Below, one piece after another: positions 18,342-26,958 of a DNA stretch of 64,000 nt. Within the stretch, counting starts at the first letter, position 1. Every line of letters begins with the position of its first letter. Origin of the DNA: Roseateles puraquae (GTDB lineage: Bacteria; Pseudomonadota; Gammaproteobacteria; Burkholderiales; Burkholderiaceae_C); NCBI RefSeq assembly GCF_002205845.1, contig NZ_NISI01000001.1:682001-746000 (forward strand). Direction: 5' to 3'. The notes under the pieces were generated by a model. The model saw only the letters and a list, made by a program, of their open reading frames with translations, had not been told where the DNA came from and made no database searches. The translations under genes were made by a program, and so were the position numbers.

Positions 18342-19484
18342 CTAGCGCGACGGCCGAGCAGAGCCGGCGGCGTACAGCGCGCCGTAGGCGTCGACCATGG
18401 TTTGCAGGCTGAACTCGGCGCGGGCGCGCGCCAGCGAGGCGGCGGCAAGCCGCTCGCGCAGCGCGGCATCGCTCACCAGCCGGGCGAGCGCGGTGGCCAG
18501 GGCGGCGCTGTCCTGCGACGGCACCAACAGGCCATTGACGCCATCGTCCACCAGCTCCGGATTGCCGCCCACCGCCGTGGCCACCGGTGCGCAACCGCAG
18601 GCCATGGCCTCCAGCAGCGTGTTGCTGATGCCCTCGGCCTGCGAGGGCAGCGCGAAGACGTCGACATGCGGCAGCAAGCTGGCCACATCCTTGCGGTCAC
18701 CGGGGAGCCAGGCCTGCGCGATGGCGCCGGCCTGGGTCAGGCGCTCCTGCGCCGCGGCATGCAGCGGGCCACCGCCGAGCATGGCCAGCCGCAACCGCGG
18801 CCAGGCGTCGGGGCAGAGCTCACGCAGGCGCAGGAAGGCCTCCACGAGGTTCAGCGGGTCCTTGACGGCCTGCATGCGGCCGACCGCGCCGATGACCACA
18901 TGCTCGCCACGCCGATACGGCCAGGCCTCGGGCGGCTGGGCCGCCGGCCCGAAGCGCTGCGTGTCCACGCCATTGCAGATGCGCTGGACCCGCGCCGGCG
19001 CCAAGCCCACGGGCCCGGTGAGATAGCTCTCGATGGCACGCGACAAGGCCACGAAGCGATGCACGCCCGCACCGTAGACACGCCGCAACCGCTGATTGGC
19101 CCGGTTCACGCCGCCCAGGTCGTTGACGTCCCAACCATGCTCGCTGTGCACCCGCAGCGGCACGCGGGCCGCCCAGGCAGGCAGCTGGAACTCCATCGCG
19201 CCGAGGTTGCGCGTGTGCACCACGTCGGGCCGAAGTTCGCGCAGCAGTCGATAGACCCGCGGGTAGAGCCACAAGCCCTGGCCAGGCGGCTTGTGCAAGG
19301 CGATGAACTGCGTGCCCGGCGCCGTGACCCGTTGCCTGAAGTCAGTGATCTCGGTCACCGCCACCACCGCATGGCGGAAGGCGGGCAGGTGGTTGATCAG
19401 GTTGACGACACCGTTCTCCAGCCCGCCGGTGTCGAAGCGGTGGAGCAGGTGAACGACCAGCGGGCGGGGGTCATCAGCAGCCAA
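18342..19484 (-). CDS. XrtA-system glycosyltransferase (Stp2, TIGR03088-type)
   Basis: A 380-residue GT4 enzyme with the family opening VVHLLHRFDTGGLENGVVNLIN and VHSEHGWDVNDLGG, characteristic of the PEP-CTERM/EpsH1-associated sugar transferase Stp2. The donor domain has VIGAVGRMQAVKDPLNLVEAF and SQAEGISNTLLEAMACGCAPVAT. No ATG fits: the start appears to be TTG 19484, supported by a GGGAG six bases upstream. It is the last gene of the minus-strand operon that begins at 33889. The assignment of subfamily is from remembered family motifs. Confidence 0.87.
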   Translation of the reverse strand: MAADDPRPLVVHLLHRFDTGGLENGVVNLINHLPAFRHAVVAVTEITDFRQRVTAPGTQFIALHKPPGQGLWLYPRVYRLLRELRPDVVHTRNLGAMEFQLPAWAARVPLRVHSEHGWDVNDLGGVNRANQRLRRVYGAGVHRFVALSRAIESYLTGPVGLAPARVQRICNGVDTQRFGPAAQPPEAWPYRRGEHVVIGAVGRMQAVKDPLNLVEAFLRLRELCPDAWPRLRLAMLGGGPLHAAAQERLTQAGAIAQAWLPGDRKDVASLLPHVDVFALPSQAEGISNTLLEAMACGCAPVATAVGGNPELVDDGVNGLLVPSQDSAALATALARLVSDAALRERLAAASLARARAEFSLQTMVDAYGALYAAGSARPSR

Positions 19485-19532
19485 GGCAGGCTCCCGGCGG
19501 GGTCACACACGGCATGCAGGTTTGGCGCCCCA

Positions 19533-20471
19533 TCACAGCGTCTTCTCGATGAAAAAACGGGGGCGCTGCTTGGTCTCCAGGTAGATCTTGGCAACGTACT
19601 CGCCAATCACGCCCATCGCCAGCAACTGGATGCCGCCAAGAAAATAGATCGGGACCACCGAAGACGCCCAGCCAGGGACGACGGCCTTCATGACCAGCGT
19701 GCCGTAGATGACGAAGCAGATCATGAAGAACGAGAACACCGACACCAGAAAACCCAGCAACGTAATGAGCCGCAGGGGCACGATGCTGAAGGAGGTCACG
19801 CCTTCGATCGCGAAGGTCAGCATCTTGCGCAAGGGGTACTTGGACACGCCCGCGAAACGCGCGGCCCGGTCGTACTTGACGGTGGCGGCGCGGTAGCCGA
19901 TGAGCGGCACGATGCCGCGCAGGAACAGGTTCACCTCGCCGTACTCGCGCAAGGCCTCGATGGCCCGGCGCCCCATCAGCCGGAAGTCGGCATGGTTGTG
20001 GACCAAGTCCACCCCCATGCGGCGCATCAGGCCGTAGTAGGCGGCTGCTGTCGTACGCTTGAACGCGGTGTCCGTCTGGCGGGAATCGCGCACGCCATAG
20101 ACCACCTCCGCCCCCTGGCGAAACTCCGCCACCATCTGCTCGATCACGCTGACGTCGTCCTGCAGGTCGGCGTCGATGCTGACCAGGGCGTCGCCCTCCA
20201 CCGTCAGCAGCCCCGCCAGCAATGCCGCCTGGTGCCCACGGTTGCGCGACAGCTTGATGCCATGCACGCGCGCATCGGCAGCCGCCAGGGATTCGATCAA
20301 GGACCAGGTGCCGTCGCGACTGCCATCGTCCACGTAGTGGATGGCGCTCTCCGGGCTGACCGCGCCGGCTTCGCGCAGGCGGCCGAGCAGTTCCAGCAGT
20401 CGCCGGTTGGTCTCGGGCAGCACTTCCTCCTCGTTGTAGCAGGGGACGACGATCGCCAGTCGAGTGGTCAT
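19533..20471 (-). CDS. Polyprenyl-phosphate glycosyltransferase, GtrB/DPM1-like
   Basis: A 312-residue GT2 protein with the GtrB layout: a catalytic domain (AIVVPCYNEEEVLPE, YVDDGSRDGT, VSIDADLQDD as the metal-binding DxD) followed by two C-terminal transmembrane helices (near LITLLGFLVSVFSFFMICFVIYG and PIYFLGGIQLLAMGVIGEY). Such enzymes load a sugar onto undecaprenyl phosphate. It sits 2 bp from a GtrA-like gene, the classic GtrA-GtrB pairing in which the loaded sugar is then flipped for periplasmic glycan modification. This suggests that the polymer or a protein receives a side-branch sugar outside the cytoplasm. Confidence 0.9.
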   Translation of the reverse strand: MTTRLAIVVPCYNEEEVLPETNRRLLELLGRLREAGAVSPESAIHYVDDGSRDGTWSLIESLAAADARVHGIKLSRNRGHQAALLAGLLTVEGDALVSIDADLQDDVSVIEQMVAEFRQGAEVVYGVRDSRQTDTAFKRTTAAAYYGLMRRMGVDLVHNHADFRLMGRRAIEALREYGEVNLFLRGIVPLIGYRAATVKYDRAARFAGVSKYPLRKMLTFAIEGVTSFSIVPLRLITLLGFLVSVFSFFMICFVIYGTLVMKAVVPGWASSVVPIYFLGGIQLLAMGVIGEYVAKIYLETKQRPRFFIEKTL

Positions 20472-20473
20472 GA

Positions 20474-20899
20474 TCAGTTCCGATGATGGCTTTCAGTCTG
20501 GACCGGCCGGCGCGAACCGCCGAAGACGAGGGTGCGCTGGACGAGGAAGGAGCCTAACGCCATCGGCAGCAAGGCCAGTGCGCCGGCGGTGTAGGCATTC
20601 AGCCCCAGCCGCATCAGGCTGGCGATCAAGGCGACGTTGAGGGCGTACAGGATGAGCCAGCACAACACGAAGCGCGGCAGCAGGCGATTGTCATGGCTGC
20701 CGAACACCAGTCGCCCTTGCAAGAAGAAGCTGACCAGAATGCCCACCACCAGGGAGCCCAGGTTGGCCCAGCCGTAGGCCAACCCCAGCCACAGCAGCAG
20801 GGCGTAGACGGCATAGGCCAGGGCCGTGTTCAGGGCCCCGACGATCAGGAATCGCAGGAAGGCCCCGCTCAACCACACGCGTGCCGCAAGACGCTTCAT
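20474..20899 (-). CDS. GtrA-like flippase partner of the adjacent GtrB
   Basis: A 141-residue protein with four transmembrane segments (FLRFLIVGALNTALAYAVYALL, LGSLVVGILVSFFL, FVLCWLILYALNVALIASL, AYTAGALALLPMALGSFL) and the conserved FFLQGRLVFG and RTLVFGG motifs of GtrA proteins. It lies directly between a GT2 gene and the GtrB-like gene with gaps of 1-2 bp. It is predicted to move undecaprenyl-phosphate-sugar across the inner membrane. Confidence 0.87.
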   Translation of the reverse strand: MKRLAARVWLSGAFLRFLIVGALNTALAYAVYALLLWLGLAYGWANLGSLVVGILVSFFLQGRLVFGSHDNRLLPRFVLCWLILYALNVALIASLMRLGLNAYTAGALALLPMALGSFLVQRTLVFGGSRRPVQTESHHRN

Positions 20900-20900
20900 G

Positions 20901-21749
20901 TCAATGGACGTGCAGGCGATAGAACGCCAGGCGCGCCAAGTTGTTCAGGGCCGGGGTCAGGCGGCCGAGCAGGCGGTCCGGCCAGGTGGTGCAGGCCTGC
21001 ACCCGCGCATCGACGCGCCGGATGAACGCGCGGAATTCCCGCCCCTGGTCTCGGCCGATGGCGAGGCTCCAGGACTGCGGCCAGACGCGAAAGCTCGCCA
21101 GGTCGGCATCGCAGTAATAGGCATCGCCATGGTCGAGCAGGCGAAACCAGTAGTCCAGATCGATGACGTACGGGTTTGAGGCATCGAACGGCCCCACACG
21201 GTCCACCAGGGTCTTGCGCATCAGCACCGCGCCAGGCTCGCCCAGCAGGTTGGTGCCACGGCGAACGCAGTCTGCCACCACACGCCGGGCCGGGAGAACG
21301 CCTTCCCGGGCGCCGGGGTAGCCGCGCCGCGTCAGCAGCCGCCCAGTCGGGCCGATGACCCGACGGCTGCTGAACACCAGCGCCAGTCGCTGGCCGCGGT
21401 CCTGCTCCAGCACGCCCACCTGGCGGGCGAGGCAGTCCGGGTGCAGCAGGTCGTCGTGGGGCAGCAGCTTGACGTAGCGCCCGCGGGCTTCCCGCAGGCA
21501 CCGGTTCCAGTTGCCCTGAGGCCCCAGGTTGTGCTCATTGCGCAGGTAGCGAAGGCGCGGGTCCGCAAAGGACGCGACGATGTCGGGCGTTGCATCCGTC
21601 GAGCCATCGTCAATGACGACCAGCTCGAAGTCATGCCAGGTCTGGCCCAGCACGGAGGCCAAGGCGGCCCGCAAGGGTTCACCGCCGTTGTAGGTCGGCA
21701 CGCAGACCGACACTGCAGGCGGGGCGCTGGCGCCCGCCGGCCTCGTCAC
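20901..21749 (-). CDS. Glycosyltransferase family 2
   Basis: A 282-residue GT-A enzyme: VSVCVPTYNGGEPLRAAL and VVIDDGSTDATPDIV bind the nucleotide, LLPHDDLLHPD supplies the DxD-type metal site, and YVIDLDYWFRLL the acceptor-side acidic motif. Start codon GTG 21749 overlaps the TviB-like stop as GTGA. There is no membrane segment, so it is expected to be cytoplasmic or peripheral and to extend the lipid-linked repeat unit. Donor and linkage are unknown. Confidence 0.88.
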   Translation of the reverse strand: MTRPAGASAPPAVSVCVPTYNGGEPLRAALASVLGQTWHDFELVVIDDGSTDATPDIVASFADPRLRYLRNEHNLGPQGNWNRCLREARGRYVKLLPHDDLLHPDCLARQVGVLEQDRGQRLALVFSSRRVIGPTGRLLTRRGYPGAREGVLPARRVVADCVRRGTNLLGEPGAVLMRKTLVDRVGPFDASNPYVIDLDYWFRLLDHGDAYYCDADLASFRVWPQSWSLAIGRDQGREFRAFIRRVDARVQACTTWPDRLLGRLTPALNNLARLAFYRLHVH

Positions 21750-23026
21750 AGACGCCAGAGCCGGTAGCCGGCGCCTTCGATGGCCTTGGCATCAAACGCG
21801 GCCTTCACGTCAATGAAGGCGCCGCCCTTCACCAGCTTCTTGCCGATGTCTTCCATGCTCAGGCTGGCGTACTCGCGGTGCGAGACGGCCGCGACGATGG
21901 CATCGGCGCGCGGCAGATCGTCGAAGGGCATGAGGCGCACGCCGTATTCGTGCATCGCTTCCTCGGCCTCGGCTTGCGCGTCCGTCACGAACACCTCGAC
22001 GCCGTAGGTCTTGAGCTCGTTGATGATGTCGATGACCTTGGAGTTGCGCAGATCGCCGCAGTTCTCCTTGAAGGTCAAGCCAAGCACGTTGACGCGGGCG
22101 CCCTTGATGTAGCTGCCGCTGGCAATCATCTGCTTGATGGTCTGCTCGGCAATGAACTTGCCCATGCCGTCATTGATGCGGCGGCCGGCCAGGATGACCT
22201 GCGGGTGGTAGCCCAGCATGTCGGCCTTGTGCGTCAGGTAGTAGGGGTCGACGCCGATGCAGTGCCCGCCCACGAGGCCCGGCTTGAACTTCAGGAAGTT
22301 CCACTTCGTGCCGGCGGCCTCCAGCACCTCCGAGGTGTCGATGCCGAGCTTGTCGAAGATGATGGCCAGTTCGTTCATCAGCGCAATGTTCAGGTCGCGC
22401 TGGGTGTTCTCGATCACCTTGGCCGCTTCAGCCGCCTTGATGCTGGACGCACGATGCACGCCGGGCACGATGATGCGCTCGTAGACCTTGGCCACCTTCT
22501 CCAGCGTCTCGGGCGTGTCGCCGGATACGATCTTGAGGATCTTGGTCAGCGTGTGCTCGCGGTCACCGGGGTTGATGCGCTCGGGGCTGTAGCCCACGAA
22601 GAAGTCCTGCTTCCACTTCATGCCGGATTCGCGCTCCAGCACGGGGATGCACACCTCCTCGGTCGCGCCAGGGTAGACGGTGCTCTCGTACACGACGATC
22701 GCGCCCTTCTTCATGTGGCGGCCCACGCTCGTGGACGAGCCGATCAGCGGGCGGAAGTCCGGGATGTGCGCATCGTCCACCGGCGTGGGCACGGCCACGA
22801 TGATGACGTCGGCCTCGGCCAGCATCTTGGGGTCGTCGGTGTAGACGGCGTGCTTGGCGGCCTGGACTTCCTCGTCGGTGAGCTCGCGGCTCGGGTCGGT
22901 GCCGCGCTGGCAGGCCTCGACCTTGTGGGTGGCGATGTCGAAGCCGATCGTGCGGATCTGCTTGCCGAACTCCACCACCAGGGGCAGGCCCACGTAACCC
23001 AGGCCGATGACTGCGAGCGTATTCAT
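21746..23026 (-). CDS. tviB: UDP-N-acetylglucosamine 6-dehydrogenase, TviB/WbpA-type
   Basis: A 426-residue dehydrogenase with LAVIGLGYVGLPLVVEFGK (NAD binding), VAVPTPVDDAHIPDFRPL, VYESTVYPGATEEVCIP and the catalytic segment VGGHCIGVDPYYLTHKA. These motifs are those of the TviB/WbpA group, which oxidise UDP-GlcNAc (or its epimer) to the uronic acid, not those of UDP-glucose dehydrogenase. ATG 23026 follows a good ribosome site (GAGGAACG). The product is the substrate expected for the WbpB-WbpE-WbpD homologues at 6893-9662, so the pathway is split between two operons. It overlaps the downstream GT2 gene by four bases. Confidence 0.9.
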   Translation of the reverse strand: MNTLAVIGLGYVGLPLVVEFGKQIRTIGFDIATHKVEACQRGTDPSRELTDEEVQAAKHAVYTDDPKMLAEADVIIVAVPTPVDDAHIPDFRPLIGSSTSVGRHMKKGAIVVYESTVYPGATEEVCIPVLERESGMKWKQDFFVGYSPERINPGDREHTLTKILKIVSGDTPETLEKVAKVYERIIVPGVHRASSIKAAEAAKVIENTQRDLNIALMNELAIIFDKLGIDTSEVLEAAGTKWNFLKFKPGLVGGHCIGVDPYYLTHKADMLGYHPQVILAGRRINDGMGKFIAEQTIKQMIASGSYIKGARVNVLGLTFKENCGDLRNSKVIDIINELKTYGVEVFVTDAQAEAEEAMHEYGVRLMPFDDLPRADAIVAAVSHREYASLSMEDIGKKLVKGGAFIDVKAAFDAKAIEGAGYRLWRL

Positions 23027-23070
23027 GGAACGTTCCTCGTTGCTGTGATTCTTGGAAATGGCCGGGATTG

Positions 23071-24630
23071 TCACTGCCGCGCCGCCGCCGGCAGGTCCCG
23101 GACGCCCCGCAAAGCGGTGTCCAGACTCCCCCAATGCTTGCGCAAAAAGTCGCGCAGCAGCGCGTCGTCAGCGCCGGCAGCGGCCGGATCGGCATGCACC
23201 AGGATCACCGCGGCATCGTCGCCGTGCCCGAGCAGCGCCTGCACGGCGCCGTAGGCCTTGGCCTGCCAGTCGCTGGAGAACGCCCGGCCGTTGATCCAGT
23301 AGATCTGCCACACCCGCAGGCGCGGCGCCTGCGTGACGCTGTTGAGTTGGGCGAGCGAGTGGCCCCGCAGACTCGCCGTTCGCCAGACTTGCCCGTCCAG
23401 CTCCGCCTTGCCCGAGGCCGTGCGGGCCCAGGTGTCCGATTCCGCCGCCACAAGCACGTTCACCGACGTGACCAGCTGACGGCCCTGGCGCTGGTCGCGG
23501 TAGTAGCCGATATACACGCCCACCGCTGCGCCGCCATCCTGGGACTCGTAGCGACCATAGGCCGTAGCGGCCGGGTTCAGGAAGTGCGGCTGCCAATCGG
23601 TGAGCGGCTCGCCCACCCAGGTCAAGCCTGCCAGCTGAGGCATGCTGACCGTGGGCTTGGCGGCGGTCACGCTGTGCGACGCGTTCGCGCGCATCCCGAC
23701 CGGCAGCGCCACCAGCAGCAGCGCCGCGACCAAGCTGGCCAGCACTCGCCCGGTGGGCAGGGCATGCGGCGCGGCCATCGGGTGGTCGGCCTGTGCCGAG
23801 GCGGGTTCGGCGTCAGGGTCGGCCCAGCGGGCGCCGATCATGAACATGGCCAGCATGATGAGGCCGAAGAACACCCAGCCGTAGATGATGTGGTCGACCC
23901 CCACGGCCAGCCGGTTGCCCGAGAAGTGCCCGAGCATGACGATCATGTAGGCGCGCAGCCAGTTCGCCACCAGCGGCGTCACGATGGCCACGCCGACAAA
24001 GGCCCAACGCTTGCGATTGCTGCGGTAGTTCAGGTACGCGAACAGCGTGCCCACCATCAGCGAGGCCATCAGGTAGCGGATGCCACTGCAGGCGTCCACG
24101 ACCGACCAGGAGCCCGTCGGGATCACGAACTGGTTGCCTTCGCGGAACACAGGGATGCCCGTGGCTCGCACCGCCATCACGGTGAAGTCTGCGGTGCGAT
24201 CGATCAGCCAGGGCGTCAGGAAGTCACCGAAGGGCACCGCGAAGAACAAGAAGCCCAGCGGAAAGGACAGGCGCGCCGCCACCGCCGGGCCGAGCAGTGC
24301 GGGCACGAGCGCAACCGCCATGCCGAGCATGGCGAACTGGGTCACGGAGTTGGCGGCTGCCAGATCGCCGAGCAGCCAGAAGAAGCCCAGTGGCAGCATC
24401 AGCAGCAACCATGCCGGCGCAGGCCGCGGCTGCATGGGCGCCAGCAGGCCACGCATGCGCCAGACCAGCCAGGCCGAGATCGGGGGCACCGTCCAGGCGT
24501 GCGCAAAGGTTTCCGAACGGTTCCAGATCACCACCATCGCGGCACCGGTCTGGGCGTACAGCAGGGCCAGCAGCGCCCAGGCGGCCAGCAAGGCGAAGAG
24601 CGGCAGGCGCCACGGCTTGGGCAGGTGCAT
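23071..24630 (-). CDS. xrtA: Exosortase A fused to an EpsI domain
   Basis: A 519-residue inner-membrane protein. The first ~290 residues are the exosortase, with about eight transmembrane helices and the protease-like triad of the family: Cys181 in SVVDACSGIRYL, Arg226 in ANWLRAYM and His247 in VGVDHIIYGW. Exosortase is thought to cleave PEP-CTERM proteins at the sorting motif and transfer them to an envelope acceptor. After a hydrophobic helix near residue 300, the C-terminal ~200 residues match EpsI (DUF3485), a periplasmic domain encoded separately in some genomes. ATG 24630 overlaps the previous stop by one base (TGATG). The candidate substrate in this window is the protein at 35792-36628. 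Confidence 0.95.
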   Translation of the reverse strand: MHLPKPWRLPLFALLAAWALLALLYAQTGAAMVVIWNRSETFAHAWTVPPISAWLVWRMRGLLAPMQPRPAPAWLLLMLPLGFFWLLGDLAAANSVTQFAMLGMAVALVPALLGPAVAARLSFPLGFLFFAVPFGDFLTPWLIDRTADFTVMAVRATGIPVFREGNQFVIPTGSWSVVDACSGIRYLMASLMVGTLFAYLNYRSNRKRWAFVGVAIVTPLVANWLRAYMIVMLGHFSGNRLAVGVDHIIYGWVFFGLIMLAMFMIGARWADPDAEPASAQADHPMAAPHALPTGRVLASLVAALLLVALPVGMRANASHSVTAAKPTVSMPQLAGLTWVGEPLTDWQPHFLNPAATAYGRYESQDGGAAVGVYIGYYRDQRQGRQLVTSVNVLVAAESDTWARTASGKAELDGQVWRTASLRGHSLAQLNSVTQAPRLRVWQIYWINGRAFSSDWQAKAYGAVQALLGHGDDAAVILVHADPAAAGADDALLRDFLRKHWGSLDTALRGVRDLPAAARQ

Positions 24631-25823
24631 CACGCAGCCTCCAGGTAATGATCGAGACCGGCCAGATGCGCCTCCCAGCTGCAAGCCTTCAGCACGTGGG
24701 CACGGGCCGCTTCGCCGGCGCGCGCCGCCTCGGCGGCATCGTGCAGCCACGGGCTCAGGCGCTCGACGTAGTCGTGTTCACTTTCCGCCGCCACCAGCCC
24801 GGCGAGCGGTGATGGGCTGATCGCGCGCACGCAGCTGCCCGCGGCCACCACGGGCCGGGCCATGGCCATGGCTTCGAGAATCTTGTTCTGGATGCCGCGC
24901 GCCAGTCGCAGCGGCGCCACCACGGCGGCCGCATGCTGGAGATAAGGCCGCACATCGGGCACGGTGCCGGTCACGTTCACCGCGTCACCGGCCAGCGACT
25001 GGACGGCCGGCGTGGGGCTGCGGCCGACGATGTGAAAGCGCAGCGCCGGAAAGCGCTCGCGCAGTGCCGGCAGGATGTCCCGCACGAACCAGCTGACGGC
25101 GTCGACGTTGGGCCAGTAGTCCATCGCGCCAGTGAACACCAAGGGCAGCTCCCCGGCCGTGAACGGGCTCGCGCGAGAAGCGTCGGGCGTGAAGAAGTCG
25201 GCATCGACGCCATTGCCGAGCGCGGCCAGTTTGACGTCATGGTCGGCACCCAGGCTGCGGAACAGCGCGACCTCGTTGTCGGTCACGAAGAAGCTGCAGG
25301 CCGCCCGAGCCGCCACGGCGCGCTCGAAGCCCAGCAGCTTGCCGAACTCCCGGCGGTAGAGCCACGACATCGGCCAGCGATGCTCAGGCGCGTAATCCCG
25401 CCACTTGGCGGAGTCGACATCCACGAAATCCACCAGCGTCTTCACGCCCGCCAGCTGGCCCGTGTACTGCGCCATCACCCCGCTGAACACGACCACGGCG
25501 TCGAACCGTACCTGCTGCGCCGTTCGGTTGACCCAGGCTTGCAGGCCCGCGTCACGGTAGTAGGGCAGGCTCAGCGCTTCGCCGCTCAACAGGCCGCGCA
25601 GGCTCATCAGCTTGGCCGCGCGGGGGTTGAGCCGGGCCACATGCAGGCTCTTGCACAGCGCCTGCACACGCGACAGGTGCTGTTCGTCGTCGGGGTCGTC
25701 GATGAAGGTGCCGAGATGCACCTCGTGCCGCGCCGCCAGGTGCCGAAGCAGGTGGTAGGAGCGCACCTTGTCACCCTTGTTGGGTGGGTAGGGCAGCCGG
25801 TGCACGAGGTAGAGGATCTTCAT
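24630..25823 (-). CDS. XrtA-system glycosyltransferase (Stp1, TIGR03087-type)
   Basis: A 397-residue GT4 protein. It opens ILYLVHRLPYPPNKGDKVRSYHLL, the signature of the PEP-CTERM/EpsH1-associated sugar transferase Stp1, and has VDFVDVDSAKWRDYA mid-protein. The donor domain carries LVFTGAMDYWPNVDAV and LRLARGIQNKILEAMAMARPVVA. It is immediately upstream of and coupled to exosortase A, an arrangement seen in many XrtA loci. Its linkage specificity is unknown; together with Stp2 at 18342-19484 it marks the locus as exosortase type A. Confidence 0.92.
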   Translation of the reverse strand: MKILYLVHRLPYPPNKGDKVRSYHLLRHLAARHEVHLGTFIDDPDDEQHLSRVQALCKSLHVARLNPRAAKLMSLRGLLSGEALSLPYYRDAGLQAWVNRTAQQVRFDAVVVFSGVMAQYTGQLAGVKTLVDFVDVDSAKWRDYAPEHRWPMSWLYRREFGKLLGFERAVAARAACSFFVTDNEVALFRSLGADHDVKLAALGNGVDADFFTPDASRASPFTAGELPLVFTGAMDYWPNVDAVSWFVRDILPALRERFPALRFHIVGRSPTPAVQSLAGDAVNVTGTVPDVRPYLQHAAAVVAPLRLARGIQNKILEAMAMARPVVAAGSCVRAISPSPLAGLVAAESEHDYVERLSPWLHDAAEAARAGEAARAHVLKACSWEAHLAGLDHYLEAA

Positions 25824-25908
25824 GTCAGCGCCGCCTGGTCGTGCGCAGGCCGTGAGATCCCTTCGGGGTGCGCGATCGAAATGAGCGTGCGGGCGCCATG
25901 CATCGGTC

Positions 25909-26958
25909 TCAGCCGAGGTTCTTCACGATGAATGGCCCGAGCCAGTTCGCCACGCCCAGCGGCAGCTTGCGCCAGGCCTTGATCATCAGTTGGTACTTGG
26001 GGTTGTTCGGGTTGTTCTGGGGAATGCTGTCGCGCTTGAAGAGCCGGTACTCGTAGGACAAGGGCTGCGGCTCGAAGCCCCAGTTCTTCTTGAAGGCATA
26101 CGGGCCCGTGCCCTGCTTGCTGCGACCGTAGTCGAACACCTTCAGCCCGCGGGCGCAGGCGCGGCGCATCAGCTCCCAGTACTTGAAGTCATTGGCCGCC
26201 AGGTCACGGGCGGCTTCGTCATCGCCCGCGTAGTAGGGCAGCACCTCGTCGCGGAAGTAGAAGGTCAGCACGCTGGACAGCGGCTTGCCGTCCGGCGCGG
26301 TCACGGTCAGCACCTCGGCATCGGGCCCGAACTCGTCGAGCAGCGCCTGGAAGTACTTCTTGGGCATGGCGGGCGTGCCGTGTCGGCGCACGTTGTCGGC
26401 ATACAGCGCGAAGAAGCGCTCGACGCCCGGGTCGATGTCGGCCCGCAGTTCGTTCTTGATGCCCTTGCGCACCATGGCGCGCTGCTTGCGCGGAATGGCC
26501 AGCATGTTGGCCTCTTCGTCCGGCAGGATGGCCTTGCGGAAGGTGACGTAGAGGTCCTGGCGCGGCCAGTCGGCGTGGCGCGTGGCACCGAGGTAGCGGT
26601 ACTCCAGGTGAGCCGCGCCCTGCCCTCGCGCGATCTGCTCGGCTTCGGCCTCCAACGCGGCGGCGGCCTCGTCGTTGAGCGCCGCCACGCCGCCATAGAC
26701 GGCGAAGGGCAGACTCGTGACCGCATGACCAAACAGGCGGCTCTTCACTTCGGCCAGCGGCAGCACGCCTTCGATCTGGCCGTCACGCTCGGCAAACAGG
26801 AAATAGCAGGGATGGCCGAACACGCGCTGGATGACGCGCATCCAGCCGCTGCGATGGAAGAACGTGGCTTGCGGGTGGGCCAGCACGAAGGCATCCCAGC
26901 GCGCGGACAAGGCGGGGTCCTGCGCGTCCAGACGCGCAATGCGGAGGGGCGCGCTCAT
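25909..26958 (-). CDS. FemAB-family XrtA/PEP-CTERM-associated protein
   Basis: A 349-residue double-GNAT protein (TIGR03019-type). Visible motifs are FFHRSGWMRVIQRVFGH near residue 33, IPRKQRAMVRKGIKNEL in the middle and the C-terminal FDYGRSKQGTGPYAFKKNWG, a strong subfamily hallmark. FemAB enzymes transfer amino acids from aminoacyl-tRNA to peptidoglycan precursors; in XrtA loci they are suspected to modify the acceptor or polymer, but the reaction is unknown. The start directly follows the deacetylase stop (0 bp gap). It ends 85 bp before Stp1. Confidence 0.92.
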   Translation of the reverse strand: MSAPLRIARLDAQDPALSARWDAFVLAHPQATFFHRSGWMRVIQRVFGHPCYFLFAERDGQIEGVLPLAEVKSRLFGHAVTSLPFAVYGGVAALNDEAAAALEAEAEQIARGQGAAHLEYRYLGATRHADWPRQDLYVTFRKAILPDEEANMLAIPRKQRAMVRKGIKNELRADIDPGVERFFALYADNVRRHGTPAMPKKYFQALLDEFGPDAEVLTVTAPDGKPLSSVLTFYFRDEVLPYYAGDDEAARDLAANDFKYWELMRRACARGLKVFDYGRSKQGTGPYAFKKNWGFEPQPLSYEYRLFKRDSIPQNNPNNPKYQLMIKAWRKLPLGVANWLGPFIVKNLG

